DNA from: Aspidiotus rigidus
Lineage: Eukaryota > Arthropoda > Insecta > Hemiptera > Diaspididae
Assembly (NCBI GenBank): GCA_035079385.1
Contig: JAVHKY010000015.1
Span: 2,542,001-2,606,000, forward strand
Direction of reading: 5' to 3'
Length of the DNA: 64,000 nt
Within the stretch, counting starts at the first letter, position 1, and the number at the start of each line of letters is the position of its first letter. The notes under the pieces are model-generated. The model saw nothing but the letters and a program-made list of their open reading frames with translations, had not been told where the DNA came from and ran no database searches. Shown here piece after piece: positions 1 to 11,249 of this stretch. The position numbers and the translations under genes were made by a program.

Positions 1-27
1 AAAAAACTGTTTTTTTTGGCAACCCTG
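1..27. repeat. Possible right terminus of a TIR element
   Basis: The window opens inside a T-rich run that ends in ggcaaccctg at 18-27. This matches the right terminal inverted repeat of the MITE at 11969-12288. It may be the end of another copy cut off by the window edge. The match is only ten bases, so this is weak. Confidence 0.3.
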
Positions 28-2429
28 TGGCTAACTTACCAAAATTGCTCAGCCCAATCTACCCTGGACACATCAAAACCATTATTACTCATGATTCCCA
101 ACAAAGTGTGCCTTGAAGAAAGTTCCAAATCGGGTTCCAAAACTGACTACGCTTTCTCTATCATACGTTATAAATTTTATGTGAGAAGATTTTGACGGGC
201 ACCCCTCTCAGAAAAGATAACGATTTGGACCGGTTATCCGCTAGGAGCGCTACGATCGACAAAATAGGGTGATTCTTCCACTTAAATTTTGACAATGCTA
301 TCTCAAAAGAAATCGAAAATGATGTCATTCGTTGGGGAAAAATTGAAAGAACGAAATTTGTAGAGCGAAGAATTTCCTACAAGTTACCTCCTCTTCAAAC
401 TGAGGCCTGGAACTGTATGGTTGCAACCTGTGTGGCGGACTTCAGGATAGGGATGGGCGTCATCATTCGATGAGTCCACTAAGGCCGAGGCTCAAGACGT
501 GTGACTTCCACGATGATCGGCAACGGCTAGTCTAGCAGTGGAAGTGCCGGCTGAGTCGGGGTTCTGTCGCACAAATCCGAGACTGGGGTTTGGCCTCCTT
601 GGATAAGGTGGTAGTGCACTGACTACTACAGGGGCAACTGTGGTGCTGCTGAACCTATACCCACCAGGCTGCTATCAAGTGGCTGGTGGGAACTTGACAT
701 TACATGGATAGTCAAGGAGAGGCGACCAGAACGTTCTATATGTATGACGGGCGGGGCGAGGCCCTAGGTCGGTCTCGAGATGGAAGAACATGTGAGAATC
801 TGGTCAAATCCCAACAACGCGTGAAAGGGCGTGTGTGGCCGCAAAGTAAACTCCAGGTGTGCTCAAACGCGTTTTAAAAACCTTTTACAGGAAGTTCAAT
901 GAAATGGCGGAGTTGGGTCAGTAGCAAGATTTGTCAAGATCAGAACTGACGTAAGTGGCTCTTCTCAATGGTGCAGGCGCTCCGGACGTTTTATTAGGGT
1001 TACACGCAGTTGACAAATTTTCGATAGATTTCGGAAATTGCTCATCATGTAGAATGGTTTGATTTTGATGAGATTCTTACGAAACGTTTTGGTACAAGCC
1101 TTTAAAAAACATGGTAGTTTTTCTTCAGAAGTTTGGATGCACGGGCTTTCTCGATCATAATTTTTAAAATTCATATCCAAAAATTTCCATGAACGATATC
1201 ACGAGGCGAATCATTCATTCTCTCGGTTACACCCTCGTTTCCCTAGTCCTCGACAGGGGATCGTTTAAAAAGAAATGCGCACGCCATACGCCAAAAAGAA
1301 TATTCTCGCACTTTCGTAATTTGTCAGTTCGAGAATATTGTATAGCGTCGGTCGTTAAGAGATAACGATGATTTCGATTCATGCAAAGTGTAATAAAGAT
1401 AAAAGGTAAATATAGTCGAGGAAATATTTCATCGATGCACGATGTACTATGTACGCCTTCAGGTCTCGTGATTCTGCAATACCGTTGTACACGATCGTGC
1501 AGACTATTACGGACGAATATTATTAACGTCGTGTCGTATTTAATGGAGTAATTTCGCAATTTTACGCTAGCTGTATGTGTGTCGTACACGGAAGAGCAGC
1601 GGAGAAAGTGTAATATTCGTTTTTGTAAGCTGTCGCTCTTATGCACACACATACACTTTTCTTTACCCAGAAGAAAAGGACTGCGCTATCCAATACTAGT
1701 GACGTGTACGAAAAGTCTCCCGGGGAGATATTAACTTTGGATTTTCGCGCGTATTCTTGTTACATAACGCGAGGAACCGAACGCTGCTTTTTATAATAAG
1801 CGCCGAGTATTCGAAAAGCATTACGAGAGCACAGAGGCTCTACTCTTTTTCCTCATCCGTACTCTTTTTTCTTTTTTCGCAAAAGTTCTTTCTTTCATTT
1901 CTTACTCAGCGAGAAGAAAATACTGTACCCGGTGTATCGATACGAATTCGAGCAGAAAAGTTTTAACCACGGAATAATAATTAAGTTACCGTAGGCCTTA
2001 ACGGTGCCAGAGAAAGACTCACAAAGTGAACGGGCTCGCTTATTCGTTTTTGATCGTAATATATTAGTTTATTATTGCTAGTAGTTCGCGAAATAAATGA
2101 ACGGAGACGGGAGCAACAAACTACCGTAAAGGAATTGGAATAAGAACCTGATCGAGGACCTCTTTATTTTCATTTAAAGAGGACTCGTGTAACTTCATAC
2201 CCTTGTGGGCTGTGGGAATATTGTAAGCGTAACCTTTCACGACAGGAAAAAAGACTGAATATCACTCTTGGGAACTACACGCTTCCTATAGCTCAGATAG
2301 TATTTCGTAATGGGAGCAAGCTCCTTGAGAAATATGTATGCGAAAAAGTGGTTACGATACAATGATTTGAAAATAGAAGTATATGCGCGTCTGAGATGAC
2401 TCGATACAATTAGAATTTTCTACCTAGGA
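28..2429. other. Gene-free stretch with a GC-rich island at 400-860
   Basis: No exon or gene is supported here. About 400-860 is visibly richer in G and C than its surroundings and has no long open frame. Its composition suggests an old inserted element or the untranslated part of one, but I recognise no family. Open frames at 965-1652 on the - strand look random. Confidence 0.4.
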
Positions 2430-2862
2430 AGCTCATTTTATTAATTTGCGACTCAATGCGGAAGGTACATCCTTTTTCTGGAAGTATTGCCAAGCTGAGG
2501 ACAATGGCAACGGGTCCAAAATACGAGAGAAGAGAACTTTCTGTAGCGCAAAATACAGAGATCGTGTATCATGTCTCATAAAGGACATGACTTCATGACT
2601 CACGAGCTTGTTTGGCTTTGGTTTGTTGGCCATGACTACTCCATTCAAATGATATGCTAATGTAAAAAAAGTTATAGTACTTTGTCATCAAGCTAATTTC
2701 CATTATATTAACAGGCAACAGATCCGAGTCCCACAAGCAAAACTTTTCCAAGTTTAAATGTGAAAGAAGAGATGTGTAAATGATTAAATCATGCTCAGGT
2801 ATATAGGCTAAGAACTTGAAGTATTCCAAGTCTTCAAAATAGGTCAAGGCAGCGCGGCTCAT
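2430..2862 (-). pseudogene. Unrecognised coding-like segment, broken frame
   Basis: Two - strand frames follow one another. The first starts with an ATG at 2862 and reads about 70 non-repetitive residues (MSRAALTYFEDLEYFKF...). The second, in another frame, runs to a stop at 2433 and contains VVMANKPKPNKLVSHE and ends SRKLIK. The mixed amino-acid composition looks more like protein than the random frames nearby. A tttttttacattag sequence at the frame change resembles a splice acceptor, but the implied intron would be far too short, so a frameshifted relic is likelier. I do not recognise the family; chance open frames are possible. Confidence 0.25.
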
Positions 2863-2869
2863 AAAATCT

Positions 2870-3364
2870 TAGTCTAGCTCGTAGGCTTGCAGAGGCACCT
2901 CAGCTTAGATCAATATACTAGATCACACAAAAGTACCAAAATACTAGGATGATTTTCGCCGCGCCGTCGTAGCCCAGCACATTATTGGAGTTCGCCAAAC
3001 ATACTCAGCTAGATAGCCGAGCTAACATACAGTACATTGGACCTTTACTAGGCCTCCAAGTCACGGCTGATTACGACATACTTGCGGATTTCAGAATCGA
3101 AGAACTACTCCCCTTAGCCTCCATTATGCTGGGCTATACAGTCTACTAAACTATACTAGACCTATTATTGACCTTCATGAAACCAGGCCTACAAAAGCCT
3201 CATATACAGAAGTATAAAAGTCTATAGTAAACCACTTATAGATTAAATAGATAGGGGAGGTGGATTAAACTCGCAGATTTCAGAATTAGGCTCTGGGTAT
3301 GTGGTCGATGACGTCACCGGCTGATGACGTCATAGCTTATTATAAAGGAAGGGAACGGATACAG
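2870..3364. repeat. CTAG-rich repeat debris with two TGACGTCA palindromes
   Basis: This stretch is rich in short ctag/ctata/aggcct motifs like those at 50870-51010. It carries a version of the 'actcgcagatttcagaattagg' type of repeat seen again near 5850, 10840, 11040 and 51120. Two perfect TGACGTCA palindromes lie at 3309-3316 and 3325-3332. No gene is seen. Confidence 0.45.
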
Positions 3365-3368
3365 TATA

Positions 3369-3568
3369 TAGGGTGGACCAGAAAGATGTTACCAGTTGAA
3401 TGGGAATTGGCGCTAAATCTGTCGTAGCGCGAAAACGCAAAACGTTAGACGTATAGTTTAAAGGTACGAATTTTGTATCTCAATTTTATCTTTAATTTGA
3501 GCCACATCCGAAGTTTCTACGACTTTTCTGAGCCGAGTTGTGGACCAAAATAGGCCGAAAATTCACCA
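3369..3568 (+). repeat. Left terminal inverted repeat of the foldback element
   Basis: It aligns, with scattered mismatches and small indels, to the reverse complement of 5616-5814. The outermost bases read TAGGGTGGACCA. Confidence 0.8.
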
Positions 3569-3699
3569 AATCGCAAAAGTTCCCAAAATAGGGTTTGAAA
3601 ATTGATTAGTTTACAGTATTGAGCTGAATTTTGAAAATTTTAATAATCAAATTATTGTTTTTCAAGTGAATTTGGACGGAGAAAACGAGAAAAATAGTA

Positions 3700-4270
3700 A
3701 CAAAATCCTAAGAAGTATCAAAATGGGTTAATAGGCCCAAAAAGGGTGAAAATATCCCCAAGTTGGAAAATTGTTCAAACTTTTGAATTGTAATTCGATT
3801 TTTGAGGGGAATTTCGCGTTGAGTCCGAAAAAAATGTTTAAAAAATCCTTTGAAGCACCGACATGGGTTAAAAAAGGCTAAAATTTCTCCAAATTGGAAA
3901 ATTGTTCAAACTTTCAAATTTTAATTCGATTTGAAAGTGGACTTTTGCGCTGAGTCTGAAAAAAATGCCTAAAAAACTCTTTGGAGCACCAAAATGGGTT
4001 CATGGGCTCAAAGAGAGCAAAAATTTCCCCAAATTGGAAAATTGTTCAAACTTTCAAATTTTAATTCGACTTTCAAGTCGACTTTTGCGCTGAGTCCGAA
4101 AACAATGCTTAAAAAGCTCTTTGGAGCACCAAAATGGGATGATGGGCTCAAAGAGAATCAAAATTCCTCCAAGATGAAAAATTGCGTAATCTTCAAAAGT
4201 TGTTTCAATTCTGTAGTAAAATTTAGCGCCGAGTCCAAGAATAATACTGAAATGGACATACATGATCTCC
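3700..4270 (+). repeat. Tandem array, 131-140 bp units (left arm)
   Basis: Four successive units share aaaatgggtt, a cccaaattggaaaattg block and an 'ttgcgctgagtc' block. Open frames across it (for example 3994-4398) are translations of the repeat, not a gene. Confidence 0.75.
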
Positions 4271-4369
4271 AAAATGAAAAATCAAAAAAATTTTCCCATT
4301 CTGCAGTCAAATTGTTGATTCAGGGGATGGAAGGAATGTCGACAAGTTCGTCTGCCGTTGAGTGCTTGC

Positions 4370-5080
4370 GGAGTGAAAGATCGACTAGCGTCGGGTGACA
4401 GATCCGGAAGAGAAAATTGCGGAAATTCTCCTCATTTGGGCATTGGAGGGAGACGACAAAGTCATCTTCCGTTGAAGGTTCGCGGTGAGAGATCAGCTGG
4501 GGCTCTGCGTATGATCAAAGCGGGAAAAGTGCGAAAACTCTCGTTGTTTCAGTCAATGTCAAAGAACGCAAAGTTGGTCTTCTGTTGCGTGTTTGCGATG
4601 AAAGATCAACTGACGCCCCAAATATGAACGAAGCGGGCCGAAGTACAAAAACTCCTTGATTCAGGCATTGGGAGGATATCGCAAATCCGGTCTCGCACGT
4701 GATGAGCGATCAGCTACAGCTCAGTCTTTGATTGAAGCAGACGAACGCCCGGAATTTCTCGGGGTTCCACCCGGAGGAGGGAATGATACCGTCAAGCTCG
4801 ACTTTCGTCATGAACTCGCGGTGAGAGAACGATCGAGATCCCGTGTTTGAAAGAGGCAGGCGAATGATCCCTGGGTTCAATATAGATCGACTGAGGCCCC
4901 GTCCATGTATGATCGAGGCGGGTGCTTCCGAAAAACTCTTGTTGTTCCGGGTGAAGGAGAGAGTGACACCGGCGATTTCGTTTTCCCTTACATGCTCGCG
5001 GTAAGAGATCGACTGAGGCCCCGTGTATGCTTCCGCAAAAACTCCTGTTGTTTCTTGCCAAGGAGAGTTCAACAGGTTTT
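4370..5080 (+). repeat. Central degenerate tandem array of the foldback element
   Basis: The anchor gatcgact/gatcagct recurs near 4379, 4491, 4603, 4707, 4830, 4886 and 5009, mostly about 104-123 bp apart, next to blocks like gcgaaaactc and ttgttgtttc. It is GC-richer than both arms. Overlapping open frames on both strands are by-products of the repeat. Confidence 0.6.
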
Positions 5081-5109
5081 TTTTTCAACCCAGCACACAA
5101 TTTTACCCT

Positions 5110-5520
5110 AGAACCAAGAAAAACTTTAAAGGTTAGGCGATTTTTTTCGTTTTGGAGAAATGTAGACCCTTTTTGGTCCCATTAATCCATTTTGGTACTT
5201 CGCAGAATTTCTTGAGAATTTTATTCAGATTCAGCGCTAAATTTTATCTCAGAATCGAGAAAAACTTCGAAGATTAGGCAGTTTTATCATTTTGGGAAAA
5301 TTTAGACCCTTTTTGGGCCCATAAACCTATTTTGACGCTTCGCAGAATTGTTTAACAATTATATTCAGATTTAGCGCAAAATTTCATCTCAGAATCGAGA
5401 AAAACTCTGAAGGTTGGGCGTTTTTATCATGTTGAGGATATTTTGATCATTTTTGGGCCCATTGACCCATTTTTGTGCTTCTCAGAAATTGTTAACCGTT
5501 TTTTGGGTGTTCAGCACTAA
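5110..5520 (-). repeat. Tandem array, 140 bp units (right arm, inverted)
   Basis: Three units contain ttttgggcccat followed by an 'aatcgagaaaaac' block. Read on the - strand they match the left-arm array, so the whole element is palindromic at low resolution. Confidence 0.7.
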
Positions 5521-5615
5521 ATTTCACTAGAGCATCGACAGAAATTAAGGTATATCGCGATTCTTTACACCACAAACTAGATTCCTTGATAATTAACAAC
5601 TTTGGGAACCCCTAT

Positions 5616-5814
5616 GTCGAATTTTTGGCACATTTTGGTCCAAAACTCGGCTCAGAAAAGTCGTAGAGACTTCATATTTGACGCAAATTAAAGATAAAAT
5701 TGAGATACAAATTTTGTATATTTGATTTATACGTCTAACGTTTCGCGTTTTTGCGCTACAACAAATTTAGTCCAAATCCCCATTTAAGTGTCAACATCAC
5801 TTTGGACCACCCTG
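5616..5814 (-). repeat. Right terminal inverted repeat of the foldback element
   Basis: Inverted counterpart of 3369-3568. It ends ...ggaccaccctg at 5814, followed by TATA. Confidence 0.8.
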
Positions 5815-5818
5815 TATA

Positions 5819-6035
5819 AGACTATAATGGGGTGGGGTAACTTGAAGGGTGATGTAAACTCGAGAATTTTGAAATTAGCGGCTAGGATTCAGGGTTGTGG
5901 AACTTGCAGGTTTTCCAAATCATGTCTAGGGTTCCTTTCCGGGGGTGGGAGGCTAACTCGCGAAGAGTAGTGAACTCGCAAATTATGGAACTAGGGGCTA
6001 GGATTCAGGAAACTTCAGGAAAGACACGAAATATG
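5819..6035. repeat. Truncated copy of the composite repeat family
   Basis: Two sub-repeats share a 'ggctaggattcag' block (near 5880 and 5998) after 'aactcg..aatt'. The segment ends in aaagacacgaaatatgtcaag, a degenerate form of the gacatggaacatg terminus of the element at 10084-11158. It is probably a partial relative of that element abutting the foldback transposon. Confidence 0.5.
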
Positions 6036-6059
6036 TCAAGAAGTTCCCTTTCAAACCTT

Positions 6060-6440
6060 CTGCTCGGCGAACCATCTGCTCGGTTGTCCTACGCTGAACC
6101 AGCTTCTCGGTAAACTATGTGCTCAGTTGTCTCATGCTGAGCCACCTGCGCGGATGAACCAGTCACTCGGTTGTCTTGAAACGAACCAGTCTCTCAGTTC
6201 TCACAAAGGAGCAAATGGTTCAGCCGAGCAGGTGGTTCAATGCGAAACACCTCGGTGGATTCTGTTGAACCTTATGCTCGGTGCTTCACATTGAACCACC
6301 TGCTCGGCTGAACCATTTGCTCCTTTGTGAGAACCGAGAGACTGGTTCGGTTCAAGACAACCGAGTGACAAGTTCGATAGGGACAACCGAGCGCCCGGTT
6401 CATCCGAGCAGCTAGTTCAACCTAACAACAGAGCAAATAG
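6060..6440. repeat. Minisatellite folded into a long inverted repeat
   Basis: Short degenerate units built on gaacca..ctgctcggttg repeat about every 20-30 bp. The core is an inverted repeat: arm 6162-6242 matches the reverse complement of 6289-6369 with 2 mismatches in 81 positions, around a 46-nt loop that itself contains further unit fragments. Transcription of either strand would give a long hairpin. Confidence 0.75.
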
Positions 6441-8915
6441 TTCAGCAGCAGCCTGGCATGAAAGCCAAAGGTCGAAATTTTTCTGTCCCTAAAGTAGGTG
6501 TGTCAAGGTTGATGACCGACTGCCCCCCTGCTCAAATAGGCTCAGTATAATGAAAGGCTAATCCTCCTCCATAGCTGCCTAGTTTAGGCCTAGTAGTATA
6601 CGTTTAGTCTACTGTACATTAATAACTGCCCGGTCACGTCCGTGTCTCTCAACGAGGGAGGGTGGCAGTCCGCACTCGCGGATTTAAAAAAACAAGCAAT
6701 AGGTGTATAATAAACATTATACCCTTCTCCTTTTTTGGGTGAAATTTATCAAAGTTGAGTTTGTTGTCGATTTAGATGTGATTATAAACGTAGAATCTGA
6801 AAATCCACATGGCTCTGAGGCCGTTTTCGTAGGTAGAATTGAGTTTTAATCCAAAAACTTTAAAATGTTCGTATGTCCGACCTGATACTAGATTTGAATT
6901 CGCTCGCCATGCAATTATTATCCTAGATGACCTGTCATCAAGACTGTTTGAGAGAAAAAGAGACGTTACAGGCGGTTTTGAATGTCGAAATATTTAAAAA
7001 TGTGAAAGAATTTCGATTGTTGAGCTGTAGATGACCAAAGGGGATTTGGAAAAAATATTTCAAGCATTATTTTTGCCGGACGGCGGGACACCATGCCCAT
7101 CATAGGACAGCTTCCCTGTCGCCTAGCACAGGGATCCTGGACTTGGAGAAATTTCAACCTTTACATAACTTATGTGTGAGGAGGATAAAACCACTTTCGA
7201 TACATATGAGGGCGAGGGAAAAGGGGATAAAAAATCTCGATTATTACACTTGAGAAAAATCTGATCATCGAACTAGACGTATTATAAAGGAAAGGCAGGA
7301 AGGGAAGGGGATGCAAACCTCTTTTTCATTGATTAGTTACAAATTTTAGTGCAATCATAGCTCAAGTACTCTCGCATCTATAAAGCACTCGAATAACTCT
7401 AATCTTGAGGCCTCTGATTTTTGGAACCTAAATAAAAAAATCGTTGAATGTAGATACAATGAAAAGAATAAATTTGTTTTCACTACTAAAAAACTCCCAC
7501 ACGATACGAGATTGTTCGGGGATAGAAAAAAGGGTTCGCTGTAAACTATCATTTTTTTTCCACAATCCTACCACGGACAACGGGCACACACTTTGATCCT
7601 TCTTCTAATCTCACTTTCAAAAATTTAAATTGAGTCACGATTTTAATTACTTTTTGTATTTCTTAACGACTTTTATTCAAAAGAAAATTGTCGCTATTCG
7701 AGGTCTTTCTTTCATTCTCTGCGACGAATACGTAATTGCAGACGCTCGCGAAAACCTTCGGACACCAATTCCTACGCAACAGAGCTATCCGGTCATATTT
7801 TACGGAGGAAATTATTATTTCGACTCGTAAAACGAAAGTTGTACGCAATTAGGACAAAAATGAAAAAAGAAAACTTTTACGATCAAAAACGGAAGAAAAA
7901 TGTAATCAGTAGGAAAATTAATAATTTATTATAAGCAGTCGTCGGAAGAGAGCGGTCTGGGGGGTACTGTTATCAATTTTCGGGAAGGAAATAAATAAAA
8001 AAAATTATAAACTCGTCTCATTAGGAGGGCAAAACTTTTGAACATTGGAACAATTTGTGCACCGTTTTCTAGACTTGTTCGTGTGATAATTTCGATCGAT
8101 GGAGGGAGGGAATATGAAAGTGTGCGAACTCTATATTCTTCGACAGCCAAATGCAACGTCAATCGTATAGCGTTTTAATTTTTCTTTCGGTATAAAAATC
8201 ACGTATTACGTACCATCGTCCGATTCGTAAATGAAGATGATTTTTTTCCAACCATAAAAGTTGATGGTATCTATAACAGCTTGGTGGTATTCTGGTCGCA
8301 TACTAAGAGCGTGGTCAAGCAGCCCGGAAGACGGAGTCAGCACCTTTTATATAGAAAAAAAAAAAAAAAAGTACACATTATACGAATGTACAACGCACAT
8401 AGTGTATTTTCTCGAATGTATATTATTTCATATGGCTTTATTACAAAATTGGTTCCGTTCCGTTCATAAAAGCTTGATGATATAATACTTCGGTTTTCAG
8501 AATTTTTCTCGACTACATTTTGACAAAATGGCAGGATGCGGGTTACGATATCTTTCGTCGTATTGAGCCATTAATAGCGACATAACATTCTATAGCATGG
8601 TAGCCTAACTGCAATAATGGTAGAAAATACCATTCATGACTACAACTTCTACGTAGTAAATGGTACATATTTCATGATCCTTCTTCTTCCTATTCAAATA
8701 CCGATGTAGAATCGAACGTCGACAAATCCTCTGCTATTTGCAAGACGAAAAAAGAAGCAGATGCAGTAAGTTGTAAAATGAATGATATTTATCGGCCTGC
8801 ACGAGAAGTCTGATAAACGTCGAAAGAAAGTTTTGACCGACATATGATAGAGATTACTCGAGATGAAAACTACTTGCATGTTTGAAAAACGAGCCGAAAG
8901 ATAGTAAAGACTTTT
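6441..8915. other. Gene-free stretch
   Basis: No supported exon. It holds a short relic of the 'cactcgcggattt' repeat near 6675 and otherwise unique AT-rich sequence. Open frames of 60-90 codons here (for example 7663-7848, 7929-8162, 8694-8963) have no recognisable motif. Confidence 0.4.
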
Positions 8916-9950
8916 ATGATTCTTGTTTATGGTAGGACAGGCATTAATAGACACGTGGACCAATTCCTTCTGGAAACGAATGCGGTGAGTGAGAGCATCA
9001 AATTCACAGTGGTAAAAGTCGATGAGATCATCAACTATTGGGAATTGACACTCACACTGAAAATGAACCAGAGCAACTACCGATTCAATAACGAGTTCTA
9101 CAGCCAGGAAAGAAGAATAGCGATGGGATCACCTCTGTTACCGATACTGGCGGAGATATTCATGAGTGACATGGATCGATCGGCAGCAAGTTCAGGAACT
9201 CATCAAATACTGGGCTAGATACGTACATGGGTCCCTTCTGGATACGAATGCAATGAATGAGAGCATCTAATTTACGAGTAAATTGGAAAAAAGCAATGGG
9301 ACCATCAACTACTTGGACCTAAGAGTCACACTGGAGAACAACACGATAGAATATAAAACGAACACCGACACCATCATTCGTAACAACTCCTACCCCCAAC
9401 CCAGGCACAAGTTATTAGCGAATAGGAACCATATTCTAACGAGCATACTCCTTCCAGAAGAACAGTTAAGAGAAGAGGAAAGAAATTAAGGCAGATCGCA
9501 GCAGCCAAGGCCTACTACAGAGGTGTGGTTAAGGCAGTTCTTGGTAAAATGGCAAAGAAGGGAACCCAAGACAGCGAGAAAGTACTCCGGATGAGTACAA
9601 TACATAGGAAAGTACAAACGCAAGGTCATAAAGGGGTCCAGTGATTATAATATGAATGTGGGCATCCATTACAACCTACCCATGGTGAAAAGAATCAGCA
9701 AGGAAAAGGACAAAGGAAGCTTGGGCGAAGTGTACAAGCTCAGTTACGAACAGTACAAAGGCATCTACATTGGTGAAACTGCGAGAAAGCCGCATGAAGA
9801 GAAGAGAACTCTGGGGACAGATGAAGATTGCAAAGGCAAAGAGGAGAAAAGCCATCCTCTTGAACGATGTAATCATATTTGATAGCGAAAGATTATTGAG
9901 CTTGGTGATTGGACAAGACAGACAGAACACAACTGACCAATAGGATTATA
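8916..9950 (+). pseudogene. Decayed Penelope-like element: RT and GIY-YIG fragments
   Basis: Three frames in order match the body of a Penelope-like retroelement protein. First, 8916-9218 contains FNNEFYSQERRIAMGSPLLP, which is reverse transcriptase motif B with its left flank, then IFMSDMD. Next, 9283-9489 contains INYLDLRVTLENN, the motif D/E region, and PRHKLLANRNHI from the thumb region. Finally 9652-9882 contains GEVYKLSYEQYKGIYIGETARK, a GIY-YIG endonuclease core. The catalytic YVDD appears as YVHG in the frame following WAR near 9214-9226, so the enzyme would be inactive. Frameshifts and stops separate the pieces, and the 5' part (motif A and upstream) is not found. A block of about 50 bp (ccttctgga.acgaatg) occurs twice, near 8960 and 9235, suggesting an internal duplication. 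Confidence 0.75.
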
Positions 9951-10330
9951 ACAAACCTTATAGGCAATAGGAACGCGGCATATAGACGGTCGAACCAATC
10001 ATGACGCAGTATTGTTGTAGCAAATTAGATCACAGTGTCAGATTATGGAAAAAATTTTCTGGCATAGCCAAATAAATGAAAATCATGTTCCATGTCTTTT
10101 ATATTTTATCAGTCATCTTGAAATATTTCAGTCTAGGCTTCTACTAGGTCAAGTGTTCGTGAGATATTATTCGTTTACCCCTTTACCTATCTTGGCGTCG
10201 TATAAGTCTTCTATGAGAAATATGAGGTAGCGCGAACTCGCTCCGCTCGTTCGCCCCCTGTCTCGCTGTTGTATTGGAATGGTATGAGACAATTCAAGTC
10301 TAGGGGACTTGGAAAAATTTCGACTATCCA

Positions 10331-10412
10331 GCCTTTATTTATTTAATTATTTAATTATTTAATATTATTTATTTATTTATCTATTTATTTATTTATTTAT
10401 TTATTTATTATT
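10331..10412. repeat. ATTT/TTTA microsatellite
   Basis: Imperfect tetranucleotide repeat inside the composite element. Similar ATTA-rich tracts lie at 10760-10830 and 10880-11030. Confidence 0.85.
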
Positions 10413-11089
10413 AATTCTTCTACTAGGTCAAGTGTTCGTGAGATATTATTCGTTTACCCCTTTACCTATCTTGGCGTCGTATAAGTCTTGTATGAAAAAT
10501 ATTTTGAGGTAATTGTGGGTGTTCTATATTTTGAGGTATCAACTTTCGTGGAGCGAACGAGCGATCTCGCTGTTGTATTGGAATGGTATGAGAAAATTCA
10601 AGTCTTCTATGAGAAATATGAGGTAGCGCGAACTCGCTCCGCTCGTTCGCCCCCTGTCTCGCTGTTGTATTGGAATGGTATGAGACAATTCAAGTCTAGG
10701 GGACTTGGAAAAATTTCGACTATCCAGCCATATATGATAGGAAGAGGGACTTAGAAAATTTTCTAATTAATAATTATATTAATTATTTAATTATTTAATT
10801 ATTAATTAATTAATTAATTATTTATTATTATTACGCGGGGTGTACTCGCGAATTTCTGAATCACCCACGGGGTAGAGATTTTCTAATTATTAATTATATT
10901 AATTATTTAATTATTTATTTATTTATTTATTTAATTATTTATTTATATTAATTATTCAATTATTTAATTATTTAATTATTTAATTATTTAATTATTAATT
11001 AATTAATTAATATAATTATTTATTATCATTACGCGGGGTGTACTCGCGAATTTCTGAATCACCCACGGGGTAGAGATTTCTCTTGACGA

Positions 11090-11104
11090 GGGGGGGGGGG
11101 GGGG
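11090..11104. repeat. Run of 15 G
   Basis: Uninterrupted poly-G directly before tgtactcgcg. Its exact length may not be reliable in an assembly. Confidence 0.85.
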
Positions 11105-11249
11105 TGTACTCGCGAGTTTCAAAATCGGGGTCCGGCGAGAGAAAAGACATGGAACATGTCAACAAGACCTTGTTTCTCAGTAGCGATACAACTGATGATG
11201 GGGTTACACTTGAAAGTACTCTCCGTAATCTGAGTAATTAGTGGAAATA

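Larger units (their letters stand above)
3369..5814. mobile_element. Foldback DNA transposon with long TIRs, non-autonomous
   Basis: The first and last roughly 200 bp are inverted copies of each other: 3369-3568 against about 5616-5814. Both contain recognisable blocks such as acttttctgagccgag and cgttagacgtat. Outer ends read yAGGGTGGwCCA inward, and the element is flanked by TATA (3365-3368 and 5815-5818), consistent with a TA target duplication as in Tc1/mariner-like elements. Inside the left TIR are tandem repeats with anchors at 3721, 3861, 3992 and 4132 (spacing 131-140 bp). The right half has the same family inverted, with anchors near 5175, 5315 and 5455 (140 bp). A separate GC-richer array fills the centre. 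No transposase frame is visible, so it would depend on an enzyme supplied elsewhere. The superfamily assignment is inference. Confidence 0.8.
10084..11158. mobile_element. Composite interspersed element with 13-bp TIRs, copy 1
   Basis: The stretch is bounded by CATGTTCCATGTC (10084-10096) and its exact reverse complement GACATGGAACATG (11146-11158). Inside are duplicated blocks: a segment with gctccgctcgttcgccccc at about 10231 and again near 10628, a 'ttctactaggtcaag' block at about 10138 and 10419, ATTT-rich tracts, and a block with acgcggggtgtactcgcg at 10833 and 11031 (198 bp apart). The same blocks occur in the same order at 50330-51177. No protein is encoded. I do not know the superfamily and see no clear target-site duplication. 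Confidence 0.6.

Noticed and set aside
460..520. Possible hammerhead: gatgagtcc followed by ggccgagg
   Set aside because: The core differs from the consensus at several fixed positions (no CTGA, no GAAA), so it is not supported.
3994..5111. Overlapping open frames of 60-134 codons on both strands
   Set aside because: They lie in tandem repeats of the foldback element, exist on both strands, and have no domain signature.
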